From Lachnospiraceae bacterium UBA7012 (GTDB taxonomy: Bacteria; Bacillota; Clostridia; Lachnospirales; Lachnospiraceae): a stretch of 9,286 nt of DNA. The notes beneath the pieces were generated by a model. That model did no database searches. It worked only from the letters and a program-made list of their open reading frames with translations, and was not told the origin of the DNA. Of this stretch, positions 1 to 6,568 are shown piece after piece. Positions within the stretch are counted from its first letter, which is position 1, and each line of letters opens with the position of its first letter. The stretch is taken from positions 1 to 9,286 of the forward strand of contig DJXE01000013.1 in assembly GCA_002449595.1 (NCBI GenBank), given 5' to 3'. A program made the translations under genes and the position numbers.

Positions 1-671
1 AGCGCCATCGCGATCATGACTCTCTGCCGCATGCCGCCCGAGAGTTCGTGCGGGAACATGGAGTAGACGCCCTCGCTGTTCGCGATGCCGACCATCTCCA
101 GGAGTTCGATCGTCTTCTTCTTGATCTCTTCCGCGCTCTTGCCTTCGCCGTCGTGCAGGGCGATGACTTCCTCGATCTGCGCGCCGATCCGGAACACCGG
201 ATTCAGGCTCGTCATCGGCTCCTGGAAGATCATGGACATGAAGTTGCCCCGGAGGTTCTGCATCTTCTCGTTCGGGGTCTTCGTGATGTCGTACGCTTTG
301 TCCCCGAGATTCAGCCGGATCTCGCCTTCCGTGATCTGGCCCTGCGGCCTCTGCAGAAGCTGCATGATGGAGAGGCTCGTGACGCTCTTGCCGCAGCCGG
401 ACTCGCCCACGACGCCGACCGTCATGCCGGCCGGGACGTCAAACGTGACGCCGTCGACGCTCCTGACGATGCCCGCATCCGTGAAGAAGCAGGTGTGCAG
501 GTTATCGATCTCCAGCGTATTGCGGGGATCGCGCATCGAGGTCAGGTACTCCGACTCAGGCACGTTCTTTCTTTTTCTCTTCTTCTCCAGCTCGTTCGTG
601 ATCCTGCGGTTCTCGCGGGAGATCCGGCGGGATTCGGCGGCGGAGAGGTATCCTTCTTTGTTTCTGGCCAT
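1..671 (-). CDS. oppD: Oligopeptide ABC transporter ATP-binding protein OppD, 3' part cut by window edge
   Basis: This is the N-terminal 223 residues of the ATPase that powers an oligopeptide importer from the cytoplasmic face. Visible motifs are Walker A GESGCGKS (residues 89-96), the Q-loop in FQEPMTSLNP (Q150) and the ABC signature LSGGMRQRV (210-218). The FQEPMTSLNP form is typical of the OppD/DppD branch. Walker B, the H-loop and the C-terminal peptide-transporter region lie beyond the window. The ATG at 671 is preceded by AAAAAGGAAATAGAT, a usable ribosome binding site, and the frame is open to base 1. About 50 residues precede the usual domain start (TLEIDNLHT, about 52-60). They are highly charged, with a KKRKRK run near 30-35. 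A start at Met46 would remove most of this but has only a weak upstream site. The gene follows oppC after a 178-base gap holding a repeat cluster. Family certain; substrate class inferred from the operon. Confidence 0.95.
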   Translation of the reverse strand, partial: MARNKEGYLSAAESRRISRENRRITNELEKKRKRKNVPESEYLTSMRDPRNTLEIDNLHTCFFTDAGIVRSVDGVTFDVPAGMTVGVVGESGCGKSVTSLSIMQLLQRPQGQITEGEIRLNLGDKAYDITKTPNEKMQNLRGNFMSMIFQEPMTSLNPVFRIGAQIEEVIALHDGEGKSAEEIKKKTIELLEMVGIANSEGVYSMFPHELSGGMRQRVMIAMA

Positions 672-690
672 ATCTATTTCCTTTTTGTTA

Positions 691-839
691 CGCAGCGCCA
701 TTCATCATCGATTCCGCTTCGCGGAATGACCGTCTCTTCGAGACGGCGATGATTCATGAGGGCTTAGCAGCCCTATGCATCCTCATTCATCCAGTCTTCG
801 GGATGCGAGCATCCCGCAGCCAGCATGAATGAGTCTGCG
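691..839. repeat. Cluster of nested inverted repeats (possible intergenic repeat element) between oppC and oppD
   Basis: The gap holds no gene but is almost entirely inverted repeats. ATCATCG (704-710) pairs with CGATGAT (747-753) and encloses two adjacent hairpins, ATTCCGC/GCGGAAT (711-717/721-727) and CCGTCTC/GAGACGG (730-736/740-746). Each has a 3-base loop, so the unit forms a three-way junction. AGGGCT/AGCCCT (759-764/769-774) is a further stem. CTCATTCAT/ATGAATGAG (782-790/825-833) is a perfect 9-base pair around an inner stem CGGGATGC/GCATCCCG (799-806/809-816). The ends can also close: CGCAG (691-695) with CTGCG (835-839), and CATTCAT (699-705) with ATGAATG (825-831). No T-tract follows any stem, so this is not a standard terminator. 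It could be a dispersed palindromic repeat or an operon-internal RNA structure that adjusts oppD expression. The pairings are seen directly; the role is inferred. Confidence 0.75.
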
Positions 840-849
840 CACTGCTCCA

Positions 850-2394
850 CTAACGTTTCATCTTCGGGTCAAACGCGTCTCTGAGTCCGTCACCTACCAG
901 GTTAAAGGCGAGGACCGTGAGCAGCAGGCACACGCCGGCCGGGATCCAGATGAACCAGTAATTCGTCAGGACGTAGGTGTCGTTGACGTCGTTGATGATG
1001 TTGCCCCAGGACGCGAACGGGAATTTGACGCCGAGTCCGAGGAAGGACAGCGTCGCCTCCGTCAGGATCGTGGAGCCCAGGCTCATGGTGCTGATGACGA
1101 TGAGCTGCGGGATGACGTTCGGGATCAGGTGCCGGAAGATCCGGCGCGAAGCCCGGATGCCGGTCGCCTCCGCCGCGGTCATGAACTCCTGCTCGCGGAG
1201 CGAGAGGATCTGGCCTCTCACCATGCGGGCGATGCCCGGCCAGCCGAGGAACCCCAGGATCAGCATCAGGTAGATCATACGGATCTGCGGGTCGACGTGG
1301 AGCGCATCCATCGCCGCGCCGAGGATGATGATGATCGGCATCGAAGGGATGCAGTAGAAGATATCGACGATACGCATGATCAGGTTGTCGATCCAGCCGC
1401 CGAAGTAACCGGAGACGCCGCCGAGCAGGACGCCCAGGCCAGTCTCGATGATGACGACGATGAATCCGATGTACAGGGAGACGCGGCCGCCGTACATGAG
1501 CCTCGTCAGCATATCCATGCCGTTGCGGTCCGTTCCGAGCAGGTGCTCCTTGCTCGGCGCGCTGTATTTGTCAAAGATCCTCGTCTCGACGCTCTGCAGG
1601 ACGGACCAGCTCTTTGTCGCCGCGTCGTAGCTGATCGTGTAGTCCGCTTCCGTGCCGTCTTCGTCCGTGAAATGGAAGCTCTTCTCTCCGGCCTCGATCG
1701 CCGTGACGAGCTCATCTTTGAAGGACCTTGTCAGGAAGACGTCGCCCATGATCGGCTGCACGATGTAGCGGCTCGCGTAGGCGATCTCTTCGCCGTCCTT
1801 GAAGACCGTGCCGTCCTCGTCCAGCTCGTAATTGTCGTCCTCGTAAGTGAAGCCGTCCTTGCCCTCGGAGATCGCCTTCAGGATCTCGTGCTGCAGGTGG
1901 AACGGGACTTTGTCCGTGCCAGTGGAACTCGAGACGATGCTGTAAGTCGCGATCGCGACGAGCTCATCGCCCTCATAGATCGCGTAGAGCTCTTCGCCCT
2001 CCTGCTCGATGCGGTACTCGACGTCCTTGACCGTGAAGGTGTCCTGGTGCTTGATCTGCGCGAGGACGAACTGCGCCTGCGCGAGGGACGGGAATTTTCC
2101 CTCCGAGCTGTACCGCAGCTCCGTGTTCTCCGTGACGCCGGCGTACTGCTTGTTCTGGTACTCCGTGCGGTAGAACAGCTGGTCCTCGCGGTACGGCGTC
2201 ACCATGCCGCCGATGAAGGAGAAGATAAACATAAATGCGAGAATGATCAGACCCGTCACGGCGACGCGGTTGCGGAGAAACCGCTTTGTGACCAGCGCGC
2301 CGGGCGAGAGGGTCTTGACTCTCCTGTCGTCGTTCAAGGAGAATTCTTCCCGCGCCTTGGTATCCGTATTTTTCATTGCGTTATCTGCGCCCAT
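850..2394 (-). CDS. oppC: Oligopeptide ABC transporter permease OppC with a large extracytoplasmic insertion
   Basis: One of the two membrane subunits of the peptide importer. Recognisable parts are TM1 (about 45-64), the OppC/DppC hallmark HLLGTDRNGMDMLTRL (284-299), further membrane segments near 304-328, 335-362, 372-390, 427-450 and 480-501, and the EAA coupling loop around 403-425 (EFMTAAEATGIRAS...HLIPN) that contacts the ATPases. At 514 residues it is far longer than the usual 290-310. Almost all the excess lies between TM1 and the HLLGTD motif (about 65-283), on the outside of the membrane. That region is acidic and looks like three degenerate repeats starting at F109, F165 and F225. 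The ATG at 2394 has AAAGGAGG with suitable spacing in the 18-base gap after oppB. Met7 (2376) is a less favoured alternative start. The long opposite-strand frame over this gene is a shadow. Subunit identity is secure; whether the insertion docks OppA is inference. Confidence 0.95.
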   Translation of the reverse strand: MGADNAMKNTDTKAREEFSLNDDRRVKTLSPGALVTKRFLRNRVAVTGLIILAFMFIFSFIGGMVTPYREDQLFYRTEYQNKQYAGVTENTELRYSSEGKFPSLAQAQFVLAQIKHQDTFTVKDVEYRIEQEGEELYAIYEGDELVAIATYSIVSSSTGTDKVPFHLQHEILKAISEGKDGFTYEDDNYELDEDGTVFKDGEEIAYASRYIVQPIMGDVFLTRSFKDELVTAIEAGEKSFHFTDEDGTEADYTISYDAATKSWSVLQSVETRIFDKYSAPSKEHLLGTDRNGMDMLTRLMYGGRVSLYIGFIVVIIETGLGVLLGGVSGYFGGWIDNLIMRIVDIFYCIPSMPIIIILGAAMDALHVDPQIRMIYLMLILGFLGWPGIARMVRGQILSLREQEFMTAAEATGIRASRRIFRHLIPNVIPQLIVISTMSLGSTILTEATLSFLGLGVKFPFASWGNIINDVNDTYVLTNYWFIWIPAGVCLLLTVLAFNLVGDGLRDAFDPKMKR

Positions 2395-2412
2395 GGATCG
2401 AACCTCCTTTCC

Positions 2413-3399
2413 TTAAGAGATGCGCACTCTGGGATCGACCACAGCGTATAGGATGTCGCTGATCAGGTTGCCCAGCAGTGTCAGTACTGCGAGAAACACC
2501 ATGTAGAACATGGAAAAGGGTATGTCGCCGGAGACCATCGACTGGTACGACGTGTAGCCGATGCCCGGAATGGAGAACAGCGTCTCCGTGATCAGGGCGC
2601 CGGAGAACAGTCCCGGCAGGGATCCGCCGATGATCGTGACCAGCGGGATCAGTGTATTGCGGAACGCGTGATGATAGATGACGCGCCGCTCCGATAAGCC
2701 TTTGGCCCGCGCCGTGCGGATGTAGTCCGCATTCAGGACCTCGAGCATATTTGTCCTTGTATAGCGCATCAGTGAACCGACGCTGATGACGACAAGCGTG
2801 ACGATCGGCAGAACGAGGTGATTCGCCCTATCGAGGAGCTTGCCTGTCGCGTCGAGATACTCGTAATGCCTTCCGATCAGGCCGCCGAGGTCAAACCAGC
2901 GGAGCTTCACGGCAAAGACGAGTTTCAACAGGGATGCGAAGAAGAAAGTCGGCAGGGAGATGCCGGCCAGCGCGAAGACCGTGACAAGATAGTCGGTCTT
3001 GCTGTACTGCTTCGTCGCTGCCACAACGCCGAGCGGAATGGCGATGAGAAGCTCGAGAATAAAGGCGATGCCGCCCATGATGAAGGAGATCCAGACGGAC
3101 TCCTTGAATTTATCGATGACCGGAACGGTCCATTTCCAGCTGTCGCCGAAGTCGCCGCGCAGCGCTCTGCCGCACCAGGCGAAAAATCCGGGGATGATCC
3201 CCTTATCCATTCCGTATGTCGCGCTCAGCTGCTGCATCCACTCTTCAAAGCTCTTGGAGCCGGGCTGCTGCGACTTCGCCCGCGCGACGGTCTCCAGGTA
3301 GGAGGTCGGAAGGCAGCGCATCAGCACATAGATGATGAATGCAACGAAGAAAAGGATGACCACTGAGATCAGCAGTCTCTTGATTATAAATTTTCTCAC
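2413..3399 (-). CDS. oppB: Oligopeptide ABC transporter permease OppB
   Basis: The second membrane subunit of the importer, which pairs with OppC to form the translocation path. At 328 residues it is close to family length. It has a basic N-terminus and TM1 (about 8-28), an extracytoplasmic stretch (about 30-100), and membrane segments near 102-128, 137-165, 195-213, 250-275 and 295-320. The EAA coupling loop is visible as LNADYIRTARAKGLSERRV (222-240). The C-terminal VDPRVRIS resembles the usual YAVVDPRIR ending of this family. Translation appears to start at GTG (3399-3397), preceded by GAGGGG with five bases of spacing. No ATG fits better near the first membrane helix. It lies 115 bases after oppA, across two hairpins, and 18 bases before oppC. 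Nothing looks broken. Confidence 0.95.
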   Translation of the reverse strand: MRKFIIKRLLISVVILFFVAFIIYVLMRCLPTSYLETVARAKSQQPGSKSFEEWMQQLSATYGMDKGIIPGFFAWCGRALRGDFGDSWKWTVPVIDKFKESVWISFIMGGIAFILELLIAIPLGVVAATKQYSKTDYLVTVFALAGISLPTFFFASLLKLVFAVKLRWFDLGGLIGRHYEYLDATGKLLDRANHLVLPIVTLVVISVGSLMRYTRTNMLEVLNADYIRTARAKGLSERRVIYHHAFRNTLIPLVTIIGGSLPGLFSGALITETLFSIPGIGYTSYQSMVSGDIPFSMFYMVFLAVLTLLGNLISDILYAVVDPRVRIS

Positions 3400-3427
3400 G
3401 ATTTCCCCTCGATCAGAGTGATGGAAC

Positions 3428-3460
3428 GCACCCCGGACCTGAGAAAAAGGTCCGGGGTGC
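3428..3460 (-). other. Strong 13-bp stem-loop between oppA and oppB
   Basis: GCACCCCGGACCT (3428-3440) and AGGTCCGGGGTGC (3448-3460) pair perfectly around a 7-base loop. In the transcribed direction the stem is followed by GTTCCATCACTC rather than a T-tract, so it is not a canonical intrinsic terminator. Stems at this position, after a binding-protein gene, are known in other importer operons to protect the upstream mRNA and lower distal expression (malE-malF is the classic case). I infer the same role here: more OppA than OppBCD. Partial termination is the alternative. Confidence 0.7.
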
Positions 3461-3462
3461 TG

Positions 3463-3478
3463 CTGTCACAGGTGACAG
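3463..3478 (-). other. Short second hairpin between oppA and oppB
   Basis: CTGTCAC (3463-3469) and GTGACAG (3472-3478) form a compact inverted repeat with two central bases. As RNA the likely form is a 6-bp stem with a CCTG loop in the transcribed direction. It is immediately upstream, in the sense of transcription, of the 13-bp stem, so the two could stack. The symmetric TGTCACAGGTGACA could also be a protein-binding site. Nothing in the sequence decides between these. Confidence 0.5.
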
Positions 3479-3514
3479 ATCCGGCTCAGTTTATGCTGCG
3501 TGACGCCGGGACCA

Positions 3515-5878
3515 TCAGTTTAATTCAACATTCTGGATCTCGCTCAGCCACGGGTAGAAAGTCGTGATGTCGGGTGTGACCGTGTCGATATTCACACGCT
3601 CCGTGCTGAAGGTGATCGCGTTCTGTCTCTGATAAACAGGGATCTCGCACGCCCAGTCGATGATCGTGTCAAGGCAGGCCTTGTACATCGCCTTGCGGTA
3701 CGTCTGGTCCGTTGAAGCTCTCGCGTCGAGGATCATCTGATCGAGATCAGGATCTTCGATCTGGTACATGTAGTTGGAACCGCCGGGGTTCTGCTGGCCG
3801 TTCGCGATGTCGCTGTAGTAGATCTGATACATATCAGGATCGACCGTCGCGCCCCACGCCGCGCACCAGATCTCGCCCTGGCCCGCTTCCAGCGCCGTCC
3901 ACAGGTCGGAGCTGTTGGTCAGGTCGTTGACGACCAGGTTGATGCCGAGTTCCGCGAGCGCGTCATGCGCCAGCGTAAGGATCATGAAGGACGGGTGATC
4001 GCCGGCGCCGTCGCCAGGGATCTTGACTTCGTACTCGAGCTTCGCGCCTTCGGGAGCTGCGGTGACCTTGCCGTTCTCAACAGTGTAGCCTGCCGCCTCG
4101 AAGAATCCGAGTGCCGCCTCCTTCGCTGCAGCGTACTTGTCTTCCGCGGACATATCGGAAGTGTAGATCGGGTTGCCCTCGACGTCCGTGGAGAACGCCA
4201 GCTGGTAGCCGTCGTCGGTCGGCTGCGGAGCCGCCCAGGACGTGTTGGAGATCGGGTAGTTGATGACGCTCGCGCGCTCGCCGTAGTAGGTGTCGATCGC
4301 GACGTCACGGTAAACGGAGAAGATGGTCGCGAATGCGCGGCGCAGGTTCTTCGAAGCGTCGGAAGAAGGATCGCCGGCGACGCTCATGTTGTGGGAGTTG
4401 AGGCCGATGTAGCCGTAGCCGAGGTTGTCAACGGTATCCGTCGTGATGACGTCGCCGCTCAGCTCGCCGCCATTCGCCTGCTCGATCGCTGCGACTGCGT
4501 CTGTCGTGAAGGAAGGATCCGTCACGTCGATCGTGCCGGTGATGACGCCGTTCAGCTTATCCGCTTCCTGGGTCTCTCTGAGCTGCAGGTACTTCGTCTT
4601 CGGCGCGCCCTGGTAATAAGCCTCATTCGCCTCGTAGTTGATGACGCCGTTCTCGAACTTCACGAACTTGTACGGGCCGGCACCCATGGGCTGGGTGGTC
4701 TTCGAACGGATCAGGGAAAGGTCGCCCTTCGGGAAGCCGAACTGGTTGTTATCATAGTCATACTGCGCGGCATCGCCATAGTAGTGCATCGGAGCGATGG
4801 GCAGCGTGAGCTGGTAGATGAGAGTCGCATCGACCTGGGTCGCGACGACGCGGAGGGTGTTGTCGCCGGTCTTCTGGATGCCGGTGATGCTCGGAGCGGA
4901 TTCGCCGGTCTCGACACCGATGGTGTACGCATCGTAATCCTGCATCAGGTCGAACAGGGAAGAGCCTGCGGTCTCCGTGCTGGAGAGGGAAGCGTAATCG
5001 CCTTCGTACGCCTCTGCCATCGCATTGAAGAAATCAGCCGCTGTCGCGTCTTCCGCGAGTTCATAGCCCCAGTTTGCCGCGCATGCCGCAACGGAATCCT
5101 CAGCCTCGTTGTAGCCGGCTTCCTTGCAGTAGTCAACGATCTCCTGCGCGAACGCTTCGCCCGCCTGGTTCAGGTCAGCCCAGAAGGCGGTCTGCTGCTC
5201 TTCGGTCCAGAACGTGAAGTCCGTGTTGTCCGGGCCGGCCGCAGAGATCAGGTTGAACAGGGTGTCCATGCCGCTTCTGTACTCTTCCATGCCCTCGATC
5301 GGCTGGGAGAAAAGCGTTGCGGAACCATCATAAGTAGGGTCGCTGATGACGTACATGGAGAAGATGACGTCGTCGATCGTGACAGGCTCGCCGTCAGAGA
5401 ACGTGAGGTCGTCCCTGAGGGTGAAGTCATAGTAGACCGTTCCGTCTTCATTCTCGGTGACTTCGAGGTCCGCCGGGCCATAGTAAGTATAGTCCGTGCC
5501 GTTATACTCGATCGTCTCGCCCTCGATGCCCTTGTAGATGACCGCGCCCATGCGGTCCATGGACAGCAGGGAGATCTGGGTCAGAGACTGTGCGTCCTGG
5601 TCATAAGCGGTCTCCGCGAAGAACGGAGAGAATTTGCTGGAGAAAGGTGCGTAACCGACGACGAGCGGCGTGTCCGCGGATGCCTTTTTCTCAGCTGCAG
5701 CTTCTTCCGGAGCTGCCTCTTCGGCTGCCTCCGCCGTCTCCTCCGGAGCGGCTTCCTCAGCCTCCTCCTGCGCGGGCTGCGCAGCCGGCTCCGCCGGTTT
5801 GCCGGAACAGCCCGTGAGAAGGGATGCGCCCATCACTGCTGCGAGGAGCAGTGCGAGCAGGTTTCTTCTCTTGATCAT
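3515..5878 (-). CDS. oppA: Oligopeptide-binding lipoprotein OppA (solute-binding protein family 5), enlarged
   Basis: The extracellular receptor that captures peptides and delivers them to OppBC. A basic N-terminus and hydrophobic stretch end in the lipobox LLTGC, with lipidated Cys24. An Ala/Glu-rich linker (about 27-66) follows. Family 5 motifs appear in order: LTFSDGEPVTIDDVIFS (158-174), MGAGPYKF (398-405), GYIGLNSHN (489-497), NLRRAFATIFSVYRD (511-525) and WGATVDPDMYQIYYSD (675-690). At 787 residues it is well above the usual 520-600. Much of the excess is a probably helical segment (about 200-327) between the DVIFS region and ITGIQKTGDNTLRV. The ATG at 5878 follows GAGGAGG with good spacing. 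It is the first gene of the opp block and is separated from oppB by strong hairpins. Specificity for oligopeptides rather than dipeptides, nickel or sugars is inferred from family resemblance and the nearby peptidase. Confidence 0.94.
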   Translation of the reverse strand: MIKRRNLLALLLAAVMGASLLTGCSGKPAEPAAQPAQEEAEEAAPEETAEAAEEAAPEEAAAEKKASADTPLVVGYAPFSSKFSPFFAETAYDQDAQSLTQISLLSMDRMGAVIYKGIEGETIEYNGTDYTYYGPADLEVTENEDGTVYYDFTLRDDLTFSDGEPVTIDDVIFSMYVISDPTYDGSATLFSQPIEGMEEYRSGMDTLFNLISAAGPDNTDFTFWTEEQQTAFWADLNQAGEAFAQEIVDYCKEAGYNEAEDSVAACAANWGYELAEDATAADFFNAMAEAYEGDYASLSSTETAGSSLFDLMQDYDAYTIGVETGESAPSITGIQKTGDNTLRVVATQVDATLIYQLTLPIAPMHYYGDAAQYDYDNNQFGFPKGDLSLIRSKTTQPMGAGPYKFVKFENGVINYEANEAYYQGAPKTKYLQLRETQEADKLNGVITGTIDVTDPSFTTDAVAAIEQANGGELSGDVITTDTVDNLGYGYIGLNSHNMSVAGDPSSDASKNLRRAFATIFSVYRDVAIDTYYGERASVINYPISNTSWAAPQPTDDGYQLAFSTDVEGNPIYTSDMSAEDKYAAAKEAALGFFEAAGYTVENGKVTAAPEGAKLEYEVKIPGDGAGDHPSFMILTLAHDALAELGINLVVNDLTNSSDLWTALEAGQGEIWCAAWGATVDPDMYQIYYSDIANGQQNPGGSNYMYQIEDPDLDQMILDARASTDQTYRKAMYKACLDTIIDWACEIPVYQRQNAITFSTERVNIDTVTPDITTFYPWLSEIQNVELN

Positions 5879-5907
5879 TTTGTTCCTCCTCTTTTAAGAT
5901 AGCTTTC

Positions 5908-5925
5908 TTTCTGCATATGCAGAAA
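5908..5925. promoter_or_regulatory. 18-base perfect palindrome ahead of oppA, possible operator or leader hairpin
   Basis: TTTCTGCATATGCAGAAA is fully self-complementary and lies about 30 bases before the oppA start, just ahead of the ribosome binding site. As DNA it has the form of a homodimeric regulator site; as RNA it could form a small hairpin. It also follows the T-rich tail of the preceding stem-loop. I do not recognise the regulator; the AbrB-like protein encoded in this window has no known link to it. Confidence 0.45.
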
Positions 5926-5976
5926 AACCGAAAACAAATAAGGACACAGCCTTTTCCCTCCGGCACCTGTCCTTAT
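5923..5976 (-). terminator. Stem-loop with interrupted T-rich tail: terminator of upstream block or oppA leader attenuator
   Basis: In the transcribed direction ATAAGGACA (5976-5968) pairs with TGTCCTTAT (5946-5938). An inner GCC/GGC pairing is possible, and the tail is TTGTTTTCGGTTTTT. It begins 47 bases after the stop of the membrane-protein gene, a normal place for a terminator that separates the peptidase block from the opp block. If transcription of oppA starts upstream of it, near 5984, it would instead be an attenuator or a 5' protective hairpin. The tail is interrupted, so efficiency is uncertain. Confidence 0.6.
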
Positions 5977-5990
5977 CTGATTTCCACAAT

Positions 5991-5999
5991 ATTGTATCA
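5991..5999 (-). promoter_or_regulatory. Possible extended -10 promoter for the opp operon
   Basis: The minus strand reads TGATACAAT, an extended -10 element (TGn plus TACAAT). It is one of the few AT-rich patches in the neighbourhood. No good -35 hexamer lies 16-18 bases upstream, which is tolerable for an extended -10. Transcription would start near 5984 and give a leader of about 106 bases containing the stem-loop and the palindrome. Confidence 0.35.
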
Positions 6000-6022
6000 T
6001 ACTTGTAACGGAATCTGGTGAT

Positions 6023-6568
6023 TTATTGTGATATCTCTTCCTCTTTAATGCGAAAATTCATGATCGCCGCCTCTTTTCTGATCATCAGCGAGGACAGCGT
6101 CATCACCAGCACGCATACGAGCCACAGGATCCCCCGCATAGAAAAGGGATCATCGCCCCCTCTCACAGCCTTCAGGACCTGGCATACTACGGCAAGAATC
6201 GCGGTCGAAGCCGTGATCACCGCTGCCTCCTTCGGGAGGGTCAGCAGCGTCCTCCGGTAAATATACTCCCGCAGCCTCCCCGTGTTCCCGTACTCGAAGA
6301 GCCGGATCCCGCACAGAAGCATGCGGAACGAGAAGATGAGCGCGACCGCGAACGGAGCCATAACCAGGATGTGCGCCGGCATGACGGCGGGCGGGAAACA
6401 CCCGGCCGCGATCCCCGCGGCGACCGGCAGGACGCCCCACAGGAAGAAGCGCCGCCGTACGCGGCGGTAGTCCGCTTCTTCCAGCGAGGTCTCCGCAAAT
6501 CTTCCTTCGTAGGCATAGGAGCCGTCATTTTTTCGCTTAAACAGCCCCAGATAGTCTTTCTTTTTCAT
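6023..6568 (-). CDS. Hypothetical four-helix membrane protein, translationally coupled to pepF
   Basis: I do not recognise this 181-residue protein. It has a charged cytoplasmic-looking N-terminus (1-39, many Lys, Arg and Glu) and four hydrophobic segments near 40-58, 63-85, 113-133 and 144-164. A basic/polar loop (about 90-112, FEYGNTGRLREYIYRRT) lies between helices 2 and 3, and the tail KEEEISQ is acidic. There is no signal peptide, lipobox or catalytic motif. An even number of helices with charged ends suggests both termini are cytoplasmic. Its ATG (6568-6566) overlaps the pepF stop as ATGA, a 4-base overlap that implies translational coupling and a joint transcript. It is the last gene before the stem-loop ahead of the opp operon. 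The gene is probably real because of the coupled start and coherent helices; its function is unknown. Confidence 0.8.
   Translation of the reverse strand: MKKKDYLGLFKRKNDGSYAYEGRFAETSLEEADYRRVRRRFFLWGVLPVAAGIAAGCFPPAVMPAHILVMAPFAVALIFSFRMLLCGIRLFEYGNTGRLREYIYRRTLLTLPKEAAVITASTAILAVVCQVLKAVRGGDDPFSMRGILWLVCVLVMTLSSLMIRKEAAIMNFRIKEEEISQ

Noticed and set aside
48..752. Two overlapping plus-strand frames (48-752 and 85-729) over oppD
   Set aside because: Both are antisense to a frame with Walker A, Q-loop and signature motifs, and neither product resembles a protein family.
691..839. The repeat cluster as a known riboswitch, tRNA or CRISPR array
   Set aside because: There is no direct-repeat/spacer periodicity, no tRNA cloverleaf with a T-loop, and no conserved aptamer core that I recognise.
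829..2451. Long plus-strand open frame of 540 codons over oppC
   Set aside because: It is exactly antisense to a well-supported permease, and its product is a low-complexity Asp/Arg/Val-rich sequence with no recognisable domain. GC-rich codon use suppresses stops on the opposite strand.
3965..5902. Plus-strand open frame of 645 codons over oppA
   Set aside because: Antisense shadow of the binding protein. Arg/Val/Asp-rich product, no ribosome binding site or domain.
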